A stretch of DNA of 64,000 nucleotides from Flavobacterium hydrophilum (GCF_003202405.1 NZ_QJHL01000001.1:1-64000); one strand, 5' to 3'; positions 26,560 through 35,708 are shown, counted from the first letter of the stretch. Numbers and translations: made by a program. Notes: generated by a model not told the origin, from the letters alone.

Positions 26560-27810
26560 CTACTCATAACGCAAAGCCTCAATAGGATCCAGTTTTGAAG
26601 CTTTGATTGCCGGATACAAACCGGAAACAATAGCAACCATAAAACTGGTTCCAAAAGCGATCATGATAGCAAACCATGGTACTACGAATGCAAAACTCAT
26701 AGCGGTTGCAATACCAAATCCAATCAGCATTCCTAATATAATGCCAACTAATCCGCCAATTTGTCCAATCAGTAAAGTTTCGATAAAAAATTGAAAAGCA
26801 ACAGTTGCCCTTGTTGCTCCTAATGCTTTTCGAACACCAATCTCGCGGGTGCGTTCAGTAACTGAAACTATCATAATATTCATCAAAGCGATTGATGATC
26901 CTAATATGGTAATTATGCTGATAACAGCAGAAGCCCAGTCTAAATATTGAGTAATTCCGAGAATTCGGTTGATTAAATCGTCGCTTCGGCCTATGCCAAA
27001 ATTATTGTCGCGAACCGGGCTCAGTTTACGAACTCTGCGCATGGTACTCGTTGCATTGTCGATAGCTTGATCTAAAAGTTCTTTTTTAGAAACCATTACA
27101 CTCATTGTGTAATTGATATTTGGAGCTGTGAATAAGGAACGTGCCACCTGAATTGGGATCAAAACCCTTAAATCCTGACTGTTTCCAAAGGTGGAGCCTT
27201 TTTCTTTTAAAACACCAATCACTTTAAAACGTGCACCGCGAATCGAGATGATTTTGTCAATTGGATTAACGTCTTTTAATAATCCTTTTTCGAAATCAGA
27301 ACCAACAACGCAGGAATACGTGTTGTTGTCGATGTCAAATTGATTGAAGGAACGTCCTAAATTTATTTCTAAACCAGAATTAGAAATAAAATGTTCATCG
27401 ACACCCACAATTGTAATTTCGGGATCTGTTTTTTGATCCAGATATTTTACTTCGGCTTTTGATGTTGCGGTAAAAGAAAGTGAAGTCTCTGTAAAAGGAT
27501 ATTTGTATTTATTTTTAAAAGCTACGGCTTCAGGGTACGAAATAATCGGATTAATAATTTCACGTTCATTTCCACCACGATTTCTAACCGTGTTTTCGTA
27601 TTGATTGATGTTGAAAGTATTGGCTCCCATGGAAGCAAAATTGGTCGAAACAGTATTTTCAAGCGCTGTTACAACGGTTAAAATTCCAACTAAAGCCGTA
27701 ATTCCGATAGCGATAATTAATACAGTAAGAATAGTACGCAGCAATTGTGTTTTGATGGAACCAAAAGCAATTCGGATATTTTCTTTAAATAATTTTAGCA
27801 TCATGACCAA
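26560..27810 (-). CDS. ABC transporter permease, MacB/FtsX type
   Basis: 416-residue inner-membrane subunit. One membrane helix near 20-45, a large periplasmic MacB core domain (about 50-270) and three C-terminal helices carrying the FtsX domain, with TERTREIGVRKALGAT near 325. Such proteins couple to an ATPase in mechanotransmission or macrolide/peptide export, but no ATPase gene is adjacent. The start could be the second or third Met (MVMMLKLF). Confidence 0.9.
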   Translation of the reverse strand: MVMMLKLFKENIRIAFGSIKTQLLRTILTVLIIAIGITALVGILTVVTALENTVSTNFASMGANTFNINQYENTVRNRGGNEREIINPIISYPEAVAFKNKYKYPFTETSLSFTATSKAEVKYLDQKTDPEITIVGVDEHFISNSGLEINLGRSFNQFDIDNNTYSCVVGSDFEKGLLKDVNPIDKIISIRGARFKVIGVLKEKGSTFGNSQDLRVLIPIQVARSLFTAPNINYTMSVMVSKKELLDQAIDNATSTMRRVRKLSPVRDNNFGIGRSDDLINRILGITQYLDWASAVISIITILGSSIALMNIMIVSVTERTREIGVRKALGATRATVAFQFFIETLLIGQIGGLVGIILGMLIGFGIATAMSFAFVVPWFAIMIAFGTSFMVAIVSGLYPAIKASKLDPIEALRYE

Positions 27811-27956
27811 TTTGACACGAAAATACGTTTTTTGTTACAAGTTTGTTTTCGAACTGTTATTATTTATTTTAAAAAGTAAGATATTTGCAGGCGATTTAGA
27901 ATTAAAGGGAATTCTAATTAATCCAATAATTTATAAGAAGGTCTTTTAAAAAGTAA

Positions 27957-28007
27957 GATTTCACAAGAAATCTAAAATCTAAAGATCCAAAATCTAATAA
28001 TCTAAAA
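27957..28007 (+). repeat. AATCTAAA-type short-period repeat before hisS
   Basis: AATCTAAA, AATCTAA and close variants occur five times in about 50 bases directly before the hisS ATG. Similar stretches precede the genes at 32973 and 35709. Confidence 0.55.
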
Positions 28008-28010
28008 AAG

Positions 28011-29438
28011 ATGGCTTCAAAACCAAGTATCCCACAAGGAACCAGAGATTTTTCACCTGCTGAGGTGTCAAAACGTCAATATATTATTCAGACTATAAAA
28101 AATAATTTCGAAAAGTTTGGTTTTCAGCCAATTGAAACACCTTCGTTTGAAAATTCAGATACTTTGATGGGAAAATATGGAGAAGAAGGAGATCGTTTGA
28201 TTTTTAAAATCCTGAACTCGGGTAATTTTTTCTTCAATAAAAATAAAATTGAATTACCGGAATCTATAGAATCTCTGCAAGTTAATTCTGCGGAGACAAT
28301 TGATTTGAATCAAAGAATTGAGCTGAATAAGTTTACCGGAAAAATTTCAGAAAAAGCTTTGCGTTATGATTTGACTGTTCCGTTTGCAAGATATGTGGTT
28401 CAGCACCAAAACGAAATTGAGTTTCCGTTCAAAAGATATCAGATTCAGCCTGTTTGGAGAGCAGACCGCCCACAGAGAGGACGTTACAGAGAATTTTATC
28501 AATGTGATGCCGATGTTGTGGGTTCAAAATCATTATGGCAGGAAGTAGAATTGGTTCAGTTATATGATACTGTTTTCACGTCTTTAGGTTTGGAAGGTGT
28601 GACAATTAAAATCAATAATCGAAAAATATTATCAGGAATTGCAGAAGTAATTGGAGCATCTGACAAGTTAATCGATTTCACAGTTGCTTTAGATAAACTG
28701 GATAAAATTGGTGAAGATGGTGTAAAGAAAGAAATGATTGAAAAAGGGATTCCTGAAGAAGCTTTGATTAAAGTACAGCCACTTTTTAGCTTTAGCGGAA
28801 CTTTTGCAGATAAAATCAGTCAGCTTTCAGATTTATTAGCTTCGTCTGAAGAAGGAATAAAGGGGGTTGAGGAGCTTAAGTTTATTTGTGACAATGTTGC
28901 TGTTTTAGGCCTTTCAACTGCAATTTTAGATTTGGATGTGACTTTGGCCCGTGGATTAAATTATTACACCGGAGCTATTTTTGAAGTAGCAGCTCCAAAA
29001 ACGGTTTCGATAGGTTCAGTTGGAGGCGGAGGAAGATACGACGATTTGACCGGTATTTTTGGTTTGAAGAATATGAGCGGAGTTGGGATTTCTTTTGGAT
29101 TAGACCGAATTTATCTTGTTTTGGAAGAATTGCAGTTATTTCCTGAAACAGTTGCAGCAACATCAAAAGCATTGTTTGTTAATTATGGTGATAAAGAAGC
29201 TTTATATGCTTCACAGGCAATCCAAAAATTAAGAAAAGAAAACATTAAAGTAGAATTATATCCCGATAATGTAAAAGTCGGGAAACAGTTTCAATATGCT
29301 GATAAAAGATTGATTCCGTTTGCAGTAATCGCAGGGGATCAGGAGATTGCTTCGAATTCATATTCTCTTAAAAATTTAGTAAGCGGAGAACAGATTTCTG
29401 TAGATTTTGAAGGATTGAAGGCTGCTTTACTTGTTTAA
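28011..29438 (+). CDS. hisS: Histidyl-tRNA synthetase
   Basis: Charges tRNA-His. Class II aminoacyl-tRNA synthetase, 475 residues, somewhat longer than the usual 420 because of an insert at about 65-105. The N-terminal PSIPQGTRDFSPAE, motif 1 RYDLTVPFARYV, motif 2 WRADRPQRGRYREFYQCDADV, the histidine loops LARGLNYYTGAIFEV and GGGGRYDDL, and the C-terminal anticodon-binding domain (about 380-475) are all visible. Confidence 0.97.
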   Translation: MASKPSIPQGTRDFSPAEVSKRQYIIQTIKNNFEKFGFQPIETPSFENSDTLMGKYGEEGDRLIFKILNSGNFFFNKNKIELPESIESLQVNSAETIDLNQRIELNKFTGKISEKALRYDLTVPFARYVVQHQNEIEFPFKRYQIQPVWRADRPQRGRYREFYQCDADVVGSKSLWQEVELVQLYDTVFTSLGLEGVTIKINNRKILSGIAEVIGASDKLIDFTVALDKLDKIGEDGVKKEMIEKGIPEEALIKVQPLFSFSGTFADKISQLSDLLASSEEGIKGVEELKFICDNVAVLGLSTAILDLDVTLARGLNYYTGAIFEVAAPKTVSIGSVGGGGRYDDLTGIFGLKNMSGVGISFGLDRIYLVLEELQLFPETVAATSKALFVNYGDKEALYASQAIQKLRKENIKVELYPDNVKVGKQFQYADKRLIPFAVIAGDQEIASNSYSLKNLVSGEQISVDFEGLKAALLV

Positions 29439-29600
29439 CTGTAAAGAACGCTAAGATTTTTGTGCAAGGTTCGAAAAGCTTTTTTAAGAAGGGAAAGTTT
29501 GCAAAGCTTTGGGGATGATTGTATTAAAGAATTATTAGTATTTAATCAGCTTAAATCTTTTTAAATCTATGTGAAATAGTTGCAGGAAAAGAAAAAAAAC
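29437..29600. other. Intergenic region hisS/tRNA-Trp
   Basis: This stretch contains degenerate short phrases such as AGAACGCTAAGATTTTTGTG and TTAAATCTTTTTAAATC, of the type described for other gaps. No gene is seen. Confidence 0.4.
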
Positions 29601-29622
29601 TTTTTATTTGCGGCCTTAAATT

Positions 29623-29693
29623 ACGGGCGTAGTTCAAGGGTAGAATAGCGGTCTCCAAAACCGTTGATGGGGGTTCGAATCCCTCCGCCCGTG
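29623..29693 (+). tRNA. tRNA-Trp (CCA)
   Basis: Acceptor ACGGGCG pairs with CGCCCGT, the anticodon loop is CTCCAAA (anticodon CCA), and the T-loop is TTCGAAT. The discriminator is G and no CCA is encoded. It stands alone between hisS and grpE. Confidence 0.94.
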
Positions 29694-29719
29694 CGATAAA
29701 ACAAGATCAAAACAGCATA

Positions 29720-29758
29720 AAAAAAAGCTTCGTCTGAATTACAGCGAAGCTTTTTTTA
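29720..29758 (+). terminator. Terminator of tRNA-Trp
   Basis: AAAAAAGCTTCG pairs with CGAAGCTTTTTT. It is a strong bidirectional intrinsic terminator 27 bases after the tRNA. Confidence 0.85.
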
Positions 29759-29972
29759 ATATAAGGTAAACTTGAATTAATAATTTATATAAGCCGAGGC
29801 TAACCCTTAAATTCAACTTTGATAGGTAATAATTTAGATTTGGTTTTCAGTCTCAAATATAGAACAAACTATAACGTAATAGTCTTAAAATTATACTAAA
29901 TTTTTCTTTAAGAAATTAAAGCTTAAAAGAATATGAAAATTTTGAAAGTGACAATTTGACATTTTAAAAGAT

Positions 29973-29989
29973 TTGGCAGTACTTTTGCA
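29973..29989 (+). promoter_or_regulatory. Overlapping sigma-54-like and -7 promoter before grpE
   Basis: TTGGCAGTACTTTTGCA matches the sigma-54 consensus YTGGCACGRNNNTTGCW except at two positions, with the GG and GC doublets in the correct spacing of 12. The same bases contain TACTTTTG (29980-29987), a TAnnTTTG -7 element with TTTG 21 bases upstream at 29955. Either or both may drive grpE-dnaJ. Confidence 0.5.
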
Positions 29990-30010
29990 ATTCAAAAAAA
30001 GAAATTGAAA

Positions 30011-30589
30011 ATGAAGTTTAAGAATATTTTTAAAAATACAAATAATATGACTACTGAAAATACAGAATTCGATCAGGAATTAGATGATGTAACGTTAGAG
30101 AACAATGCCAACGGTGAGCAATTAATTGTTGAAGAATTAAGTGTTGAAGAGCAATTGGCTCAGGACTTGGCAAAAGAAAAAGATAAGTTTTTGAGATTAT
30201 TTGCCGAATTTGAAAATTACAAAAAAAGAACTTCAAAAGAACGTATTGATCTGTTTAAAACAGCCAATCAGGAAGTTTTATTAGCAATGCTTCCTGTTTT
30301 AGATGATTTTGACAGAGCAACTGTAGAAATAAACAAGTCTGACGATGAAAATTTGAAAAAAGGTGTAGAGCTGATCCATGAGAAACTAAAAAGTACTTTG
30401 GTTTCAAAAGGTTTAGAGCAGGTTGAAGTAAGAGCAGGAGATGCTTTTAATGCTGATTTTGCTGAAGCAATTACCCAAATTCCAGCTCCGTCTGATAAAT
30501 TAAAAGGGAAAATTGTTGATGTTATTGAAAAAGGATACAAATTAGGAGACAAGATTATTCGTTTTCCTAAAGTGGTTATCGGAAACTAA
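30011..30589 (+). CDS. grpE: Nucleotide exchange factor GrpE
   Basis: Co-chaperone that releases ADP from DnaK. 192 residues from the ATG at 30011. An acidic, poorly ordered N-terminus is followed by a long coiled coil (about 50-90, DLAKEKDKFLRLFAEFENYKKRT) and the C-terminal beta domain with FNADFAEAITQ and VIEKGYKLGDKIIRFPKVVI. A shorter start at 30047 (MTTENTEF) is possible. It forms an operon with dnaJ 86 bases downstream. Confidence 0.95.
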   Translation: MKFKNIFKNTNNMTTENTEFDQELDDVTLENNANGEQLIVEELSVEEQLAQDLAKEKDKFLRLFAEFENYKKRTSKERIDLFKTANQEVLLAMLPVLDDFDRATVEINKSDDENLKKGVELIHEKLKSTLVSKGLEQVEVRAGDAFNADFAEAITQIPAPSDKLKGKIVDVIEKGYKLGDKIIRFPKVVIGN

Positions 30590-30674
30590 AAAAATACAAA
30601 TTAGATTCTGAAAGACAATTAAAAAGTATTGGAATTTGGGATTTATTTTTTGAATTTGGAACTTTACCTAAATT

Positions 30675-31784
30675 ATGAAAAAAGATTTTTACGAAATATT
30701 AGGCATTTCAAAAAATGCTGATGCTGCCGAAATAAAAAAGGCTTACCGAAAAAGTGCGCTAAAATATCACCCTGATAAGAATCCGGGTGACAAAGAGGCA
30801 GAAGAAAACTTTAAACTTGCGGCAGAAGCTTATGAAGTTTTAAGCGATCCGCAGAAAAAAGCAAAGTACGATCAGTACGGACATCAGGCTTTTGACGGTT
30901 CCGGAGGATTCGGAGGCGGTCATGGCGGTATGAATATGGATGACATTTTTAGCCAATTTGGTGATATTTTCGGTGGAGGATTTGGTGGTTTCGGCGGAGG
31001 CGGAGGCGGTCCTCGTCGTGCTAAAGGAAGCAATCTTCGAATTAAGGTGAAGCTGACTTTAGAAGAGATTGCAAATGGAGTTGAGAAAAAAGTAAAAGTA
31101 AAACGTAAAGTTCAGGCAAAAGGTGTTACGTACAAAACATGTTCGACTTGTAATGGTCAGGGACAGGTAATGCGTGTAACCAACACTATTTTAGGAAGAA
31201 TGCAATCTGCATCCACATGTCCTACTTGTGGTGGATCAGGACAAATTTTAGATAAAAGGCCTTCTGAAGCAGATGCTCAAGGAATGGTTCAGGAAGATGA
31301 AACGGTTTCAATTAAAATTCCTGCGGGAGTTGTTGACGGTATGCAATTAAAAGTTTCTAACAAAGGAAATGATGCTCCGGGAAATAGTATTCCTGGTGAT
31401 TTAATTGTTGCCATTGAAGAGTTAGAACATGAATTTTTGAAACGTGAAGGCGAAAACATTCATTTTGATTTATACATCAGTTTTCCAGAGGCTGTTTTAG
31501 GTGTTTCTAAAGATATAGAAGCAATAAACGGAAAAGTTCGTATTAAACTTGAAGAAGGGATTCAATCCGGAAAAATATTAAGATTAAAAGGAAAAGGTAT
31601 TCCAAGTATTAATGGTTACGGAAACGGAGATTTACTCGTTCACGTAAATGTTTGGACACCAAAAACACTGAATAAAGAGCAAAAACAATTTTTTGAAAAT
31701 GCTTTAAACGATGAACACTTTATTCCGAGTCCTGAAAAATCAGAAAAATCATTTTTTGAAAAAGTAAAAGATATGTTTTCATAA
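30675..31784 (+). CDS. dnaJ: Chaperone protein DnaJ with reduced zinc domain
   Basis: Delivers substrates to DnaK and stimulates its ATPase. 369 residues: J domain with HPD near 33-35, glycine-rich region (about 72-115), a zinc domain, and two C-terminal substrate-binding domains. Only two CxxCxGxG repeats are present (CSTCNGQG and CPTCGGSG, 26 residues apart) instead of four. By spacing these correspond to repeats 2 and 3, which form zinc centre II; centre I is absent. The gene follows grpE. Confidence 0.95.
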   Translation: MKKDFYEILGISKNADAAEIKKAYRKSALKYHPDKNPGDKEAEENFKLAAEAYEVLSDPQKKAKYDQYGHQAFDGSGGFGGGHGGMNMDDIFSQFGDIFGGGFGGFGGGGGGPRRAKGSNLRIKVKLTLEEIANGVEKKVKVKRKVQAKGVTYKTCSTCNGQGQVMRVTNTILGRMQSASTCPTCGGSGQILDKRPSEADAQGMVQEDETVSIKIPAGVVDGMQLKVSNKGNDAPGNSIPGDLIVAIEELEHEFLKREGENIHFDLYISFPEAVLGVSKDIEAINGKVRIKLEEGIQSGKILRLKGKGIPSINGYGNGDLLVHVNVWTPKTLNKEQKQFFENALNDEHFIPSPEKSEKSFFEKVKDMFS

Positions 31785-31817
31785 GCTAAGCTTTTTTTAA
31801 AATGTTTAAATAATATA

Positions 31818-31852
31818 AAACCCATTCTAACATAAATTTAGGATGGGTTTTT
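31818..31852 (+). terminator. Terminator of grpE-dnaJ
   Basis: AACCCATTCTAA pairs with TTAGGATGGGTT (one G-U) and is followed by six T residues, about 35 bases past the dnaJ stop. Confidence 0.85.
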
Positions 31853-31944
31853 TGTGTATTAGTACTTAGATTCGGTGTGAATTATTTACTTTTACAGGCG
31901 CAAAGCCACAATGGTCAAATTGATGCAGAAAATCTAAAAATCGC

Positions 31945-32865
31945 ATGAGCAACTTACTCGAAGTACATAAAGTCGTAAAACAATACGGCGATTATGTAGC
32001 GCTTAACGAAGTTTCATTAAATGTCCCAAAAGGGAGTATTTATGGACTATTAGGTCCAAATGGAGCTGGAAAAACTTCCCTTATCCGAATCATTAATCAA
32101 ATTACTTTGCCAGATAGCGGCGAAATAATTTTAGATGGAGAAAAACTGCAGCCTAAACATGTACAGACTATTGGTTATCTTCCTGAAGAAAGAGGTTTAT
32201 ATACTTCTATGAAAGTAGGAGAACAATGTTTGTATCTGGCGCAAATGAAAGGACTTTCTAAATCCGAAGCCAAACAGCAACTGGATTTCTGGTTTGATCG
32301 ATTAGGAATTCAGGGTTGGTGGAACAAAAAAATTCAGGAGCTTTCGAAAGGAATGGCGCAGAAAATTCAGTTTGTAGTTTGTGTTTTACATAAACCTAAA
32401 TTGTTGATTTTTGATGAGCCTTTCTCGGGATTTGACCCTGTAAATGCAAATGTAATCAAAGATGAAATTCTGGCATTGAAAGAACAGGGTTCAACGATTA
32501 TTTTTTCCACACACAGAATGGAAAGTGTAGAAGAACTTTGTGATCATATTGCCTTAATTCACAAATCGAATAAATTAATCGAAGGAAAGGTAAGTGATGT
32601 AAAACGCCAGTATAGGACTAATAGTTTTGAAGTGGGAATTTTGACGAATAACGTAGAAGGTTTGATGTATGATATTACACAAAAATTCAGTGTTTCGCAG
32701 GCTAATTTTAAATCTTTAAATGATGATTTGAAATTAAATATTGAAATTGGAAATGCCGCACCAAACGAATTATTGAATATCCTCACTCAACGTGGGCAAG
32801 TCACACATTTTGTAGAAAAAATCCCGAGTGTAAACGATATTTTTATCCAGACAGTAACAGGTTAG
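31945..32865 (+). CDS. ABC transporter ATP-binding protein (NatA-like)
   Basis: 306-residue ATPase. Walker A GPNGAGKTS (near 38-46), signature LSKGMAQK (a variant of LSGGQ), Walker B LLIFDEPFSGFDP, and the switch histidine in STHRMES. The C-terminal about 80 residues are of the DUF4162 type usual in NatA-like exporters. It pairs with the permease gene 107 bases downstream. Confidence 0.92.
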   Translation: MSNLLEVHKVVKQYGDYVALNEVSLNVPKGSIYGLLGPNGAGKTSLIRIINQITLPDSGEIILDGEKLQPKHVQTIGYLPEERGLYTSMKVGEQCLYLAQMKGLSKSEAKQQLDFWFDRLGIQGWWNKKIQELSKGMAQKIQFVVCVLHKPKLLIFDEPFSGFDPVNANVIKDEILALKEQGSTIIFSTHRMESVEELCDHIALIHKSNKLIEGKVSDVKRQYRTNSFEVGILTNNVEGLMYDITQKFSVSQANFKSLNDDLKLNIEIGNAAPNELLNILTQRGQVTHFVEKIPSVNDIFIQTVTG

Positions 32866-32868
32866 GTT

Positions 32869-32972
32869 TTTTAGATTATTAGACTTCTTAGATTCTTTGA
32901 CTGAATCTGGAAATCTAAAAAATCTAATTATCTAAGTAGTCTAATTATCTAGTAATCTAGTAATCTAAATAA
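32869..32972. repeat. AATCTA-type inverted and direct repeats between ABC genes
   Basis: TTAGATTATTAGACTTCTTA is matched in inverted form by TCTAAGTAGTCTAATTATCTA with few mismatches. AATCTAA and ATCTAGTA units repeat towards the next ATG. The element fills the whole gap between the ATPase and permease genes, so it would be in their common transcript. Confidence 0.55.
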
Positions 32973-34289
32973 ATGAGTATAATTTCATTGATTATAAAAA
33001 GAGAATTTATTGCCAAAGTCCGCAATAAATCTTTTGTTGTCATGACTTTTTTAAGTCCGGTATTATTTGTGGCAATTGCCGGATTTATTGGTTATCTGAG
33101 TACAATGAAAGCTGAAACGAAGCGAATTGCAATTCACGATGAAACAGGTTTATTTGCCAATGATTTTTTAAAGCAGAATAAAAAAGATGTAGAATATAAA
33201 TATCTGAATTTATCTGAAATTGATGTAGAAGCATTAAAAGACAGTATTGCAAAAGAAAACTTTAGTGGTTTGTTAATAATTCCAAAAACAAACAGCGATA
33301 AAGATCTTGAGTCAAAAATTGATTTTATTTCCAATAGCAGTCCAAGTATTTCTTTTATCGAAAATACTCAGGATGTAATTGCCTCAAAAATTACCAAAAT
33401 CAATTTAGAAAAGGCAAAATTGGATACTTTATCCATTCAGAAAGCACAGGCAAATGTAAATATTCATCTTGCAAAAGCTTCCGGAGAAGAAAGTTTAAAA
33501 GGTCTGAATGAAATAAAAATTGGAATTGGAGGCGCTTTTGGATATTTAATCATGATGTTTATTATCATTTACGGGAATATGGTCATGCGAAGCGTAATTG
33601 AAGAAAAAACCAATAGAATTGTCGAAATCATTATTTCATCGGTAAAACCATTTCAGTTAATGATTGGTAAAATAGTGGGAACCTCACTTGCAGGATTATT
33701 GCAATTTATAATCTGGGCGATAATTGGTTTAGGATTAATGTTTGCAGCTTCAGCATTTTTTGGAGTAAATGTTGGACCTACGGCAAGAATTTCACCTGAA
33801 TTAATGCAATCAGCGCAACATGAACTTTCAGGATCTGCACAGATGTATATTGCAGAATTATGGAATCTGCCTATTGCTAGTATCATAATCGGTTTTATCG
33901 TTTACTTTGTAGGAGGCTATTTTCTGTACAGTTCGTTTTATGCCGCAATTGGAGCAGCAGTAGATAATCAAACCGATTCACAGCAATTTTTACTGCCAAT
34001 TATAATGCCTTTAATATTGAGTGTTTATATTGGTTTTTTTACAGTTGTAAATGATCCTCATGGTACAGTAGCTGTTGTGTTTTCGATGATTCCATTAACG
34101 TCTCCCATAGTCATGTTAATGCGACTTCCATTTGGTGTGCCCTGGTGGCAAATTGCAATTTCGGTATCATTATTGTTTGTTACCTTTTTCCTTGTTGTCT
34201 GGTTTGCTGCAAAAATTTACCGTGTTGGTATTTTAATGTACGGCAAAAAACCAACATGGAAAGAATTGTATAGATGGCTTAAATACTAG
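32973..34289 (+). CDS. ABC-2 type permease (NatB-like)
   Basis: 438-residue membrane partner of the preceding ATPase. One helix near 20-45, a large extracytoplasmic region (about 50-180), then five or six helices from about 185 to the end. EEKTNRIVEIIISSVKPFQLMIGKI near 210-235 is the hallmark of the ABC-2/NatB group. Relatives export sodium or small molecules; the substrate here is not known. Confidence 0.9.
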   Translation: MSIISLIIKREFIAKVRNKSFVVMTFLSPVLFVAIAGFIGYLSTMKAETKRIAIHDETGLFANDFLKQNKKDVEYKYLNLSEIDVEALKDSIAKENFSGLLIIPKTNSDKDLESKIDFISNSSPSISFIENTQDVIASKITKINLEKAKLDTLSIQKAQANVNIHLAKASGEESLKGLNEIKIGIGGAFGYLIMMFIIIYGNMVMRSVIEEKTNRIVEIIISSVKPFQLMIGKIVGTSLAGLLQFIIWAIIGLGLMFAASAFFGVNVGPTARISPELMQSAQHELSGSAQMYIAELWNLPIASIIIGFIVYFVGGYFLYSSFYAAIGAAVDNQTDSQQFLLPIIMPLILSVYIGFFTVVNDPHGTVAVVFSMIPLTSPIVMLMRLPFGVPWWQIAISVSLLFVTFFLVVWFAAKIYRVGILMYGKKPTWKELYRWLKY

Positions 34290-34301
34290 TTTTTGAAGTT
34301 G

Positions 34302-34466
34302 AAGGTTCAGAGGAGCAAAGGTTCAAAGATTCTTACTTTGAATTTTTAGTACCTTAGAATAATCAATTTTAAGAAATACAATAAAGCATGAAAGAAATAT
34401 TAATAACCAAATAGGTTAAAAGGTTTTATAGAGACAAAGATGTTAAACTTTGCTCCTCTGAACCTT
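34302..34466. repeat. 19-base inverted repeat flanking the gap before the sigma-54 activator
   Basis: The arms 34302-34320 and 34448-34466 are perfectly complementary (AAGGTTCAGAGGAGCAAAG and its reverse complement). GGTTCAAAG-type phrases continue beyond both arms. The enclosed 127 bases hold no gene. Confidence 0.6.
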
Positions 34467-34491
34467 TGCAACTTTGAACCTTAGAAAAAGA

Positions 34492-35655
34492 ATGAGTAAG
34501 ATACTAATTATAGAAGACGAAGCAGCGATCAGAAGAGTTTTGGTGAAAATTTTATCAGAAGAAAATGATTCTTATCAGGTTGATGAAGCAGAAGACGGGG
34601 TTGTAGGACTTGATAAAATAAAAAACAATGATTACGATTTGGTTTTGTGTGATATCAAAATGCCAAAAATGGACGGTGTTGAGGTTTTAGAAGAAGTAAA
34701 AAAGGTCAAACCTGAAATTCCGATGGTGATGATTTCCGGTCATGGCGATATGGAAACGGCTATTCAAACTATGCGTTTAGGTGCTTTTGATTATATCTCG
34801 AAACCACCTGATTTAAATCGTTTGTTAAATACAGTCCGAAATGCTTTAGATAAAAAACAGCTCGTTGTTGAGAATAAAATCCTGAAGAAGAAAGTTAGTA
34901 AAAACTACGAAATGGTGGGTGAAAGCGAAGTTATTAATCATATAAAAGTCATGATTGATAAAGTCGCTCCAACTGAAGCCAGAGTTTTGATTACCGGACC
35001 AAACGGAACTGGAAAAGAATTGGTAGCACATCAATTGCACGAAAAAAGCGAACGTGCTAATTTTCCTTTAATCGAAGTAAACTGTGCTGCGATTCCAAGT
35101 GAATTGATCGAAAGTGAATTGTTTGGTCATGTAAAAGGTGCTTTTACATCAGCAGTAAAAGATCGTGCGGGAAAATTTGAAGCAGCTGATAAAGGAACTA
35201 TTTTCCTGGATGAAATTGGCGATATGAGTCTTTCGGCGCAAGCCAAAGTTTTACGTGCGCTTCAGGAAAATATGATCACAAGGGTTGGTGCTGAAAAAGA
35301 TATCAAAGTTGATGTTAGAGTAGTGGCAGCAACCAATAAAGATTTAAAAACAGAAATTGCCGAAGGACGTTTTCGGGAAGATTTGTACCATCGTCTGGCT
35401 GTAATTTTAATTAAAGTTCCGGCATTAAATGACAGACGTGACGATATTCCGGCATTGATTAAACATTTTACAGAGAAAATTGCTTCGGAACAAGGAAACG
35501 CCGTGAAAATATTTTCGGCTCAAGCCATAAAATTATTGCAGGAATATGACTGGACCGGAAATATCCGTGAACTTCGAAATGTGGTGGAGAGACTAATTAT
35601 TTTGGGAGGAAGCGAAATTTCTGAATCAGATGTAAAAATGTTTGCAAGCAAATAA
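34492..35655 (+). CDS. Sigma-54-dependent response regulator without DNA-binding domain
   Basis: 387 residues from the ATG at 34492. The receiver domain has the phospho-acceptor Asp54 in LVLCDIKMPKMDG. The AAA+ domain has Walker A GPNGTGKE (169-176), GAFTSA (216-221) in place of the usual GAFTGA sigma-54 loop, and the Walker B motif GTIFLDEIG. The protein ends at NIRELRNVVERLIILGGSE... after the lid, with no C-terminal Fis-type helix-turn-helix. NtrC relatives normally have about 450-480 residues. No histidine kinase gene is adjacent. Confidence 0.93.
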   Translation: MSKILIIEDEAAIRRVLVKILSEENDSYQVDEAEDGVVGLDKIKNNDYDLVLCDIKMPKMDGVEVLEEVKKVKPEIPMVMISGHGDMETAIQTMRLGAFDYISKPPDLNRLLNTVRNALDKKQLVVENKILKKKVSKNYEMVGESEVINHIKVMIDKVAPTEARVLITGPNGTGKELVAHQLHEKSERANFPLIEVNCAAIPSELIESELFGHVKGAFTSAVKDRAGKFEAADKGTIFLDEIGDMSLSAQAKVLRALQENMITRVGAEKDIKVDVRVVAATNKDLKTEIAEGRFREDLYHRLAVILIKVPALNDRRDDIPALIKHFTEKIASEQGNAVKIFSAQAIKLLQEYDWTGNIRELRNVVERLIILGGSEISESDVKMFASK

Positions 35656-35665
35656 TGATTTGATT

Positions 35666-35706
35666 TAGATTTTACTCAGAATCTAAAATCAGAAATCTAA
35701 AATCAA
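35666..35706 (+). repeat. AATCTAAA-type repeat before the DEAD-box-like gene
   Basis: AGAATCTAAAATCAGAAATCTAAAATCAA units occupy the last 40 bases before the ATG, like those before hisS. Confidence 0.5.
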
Positions 35707-35708
35707 AT

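Larger units (their letters stand above)
29694..30010. other. Intergenic region tRNA-Trp/grpE
   Basis: The first 65 bases contain the tRNA-Trp terminator. The last 60 contain the grpE promoter. The middle (29760-29950) is AT-rich and I see no gene or structure in it. Confidence 0.5.
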
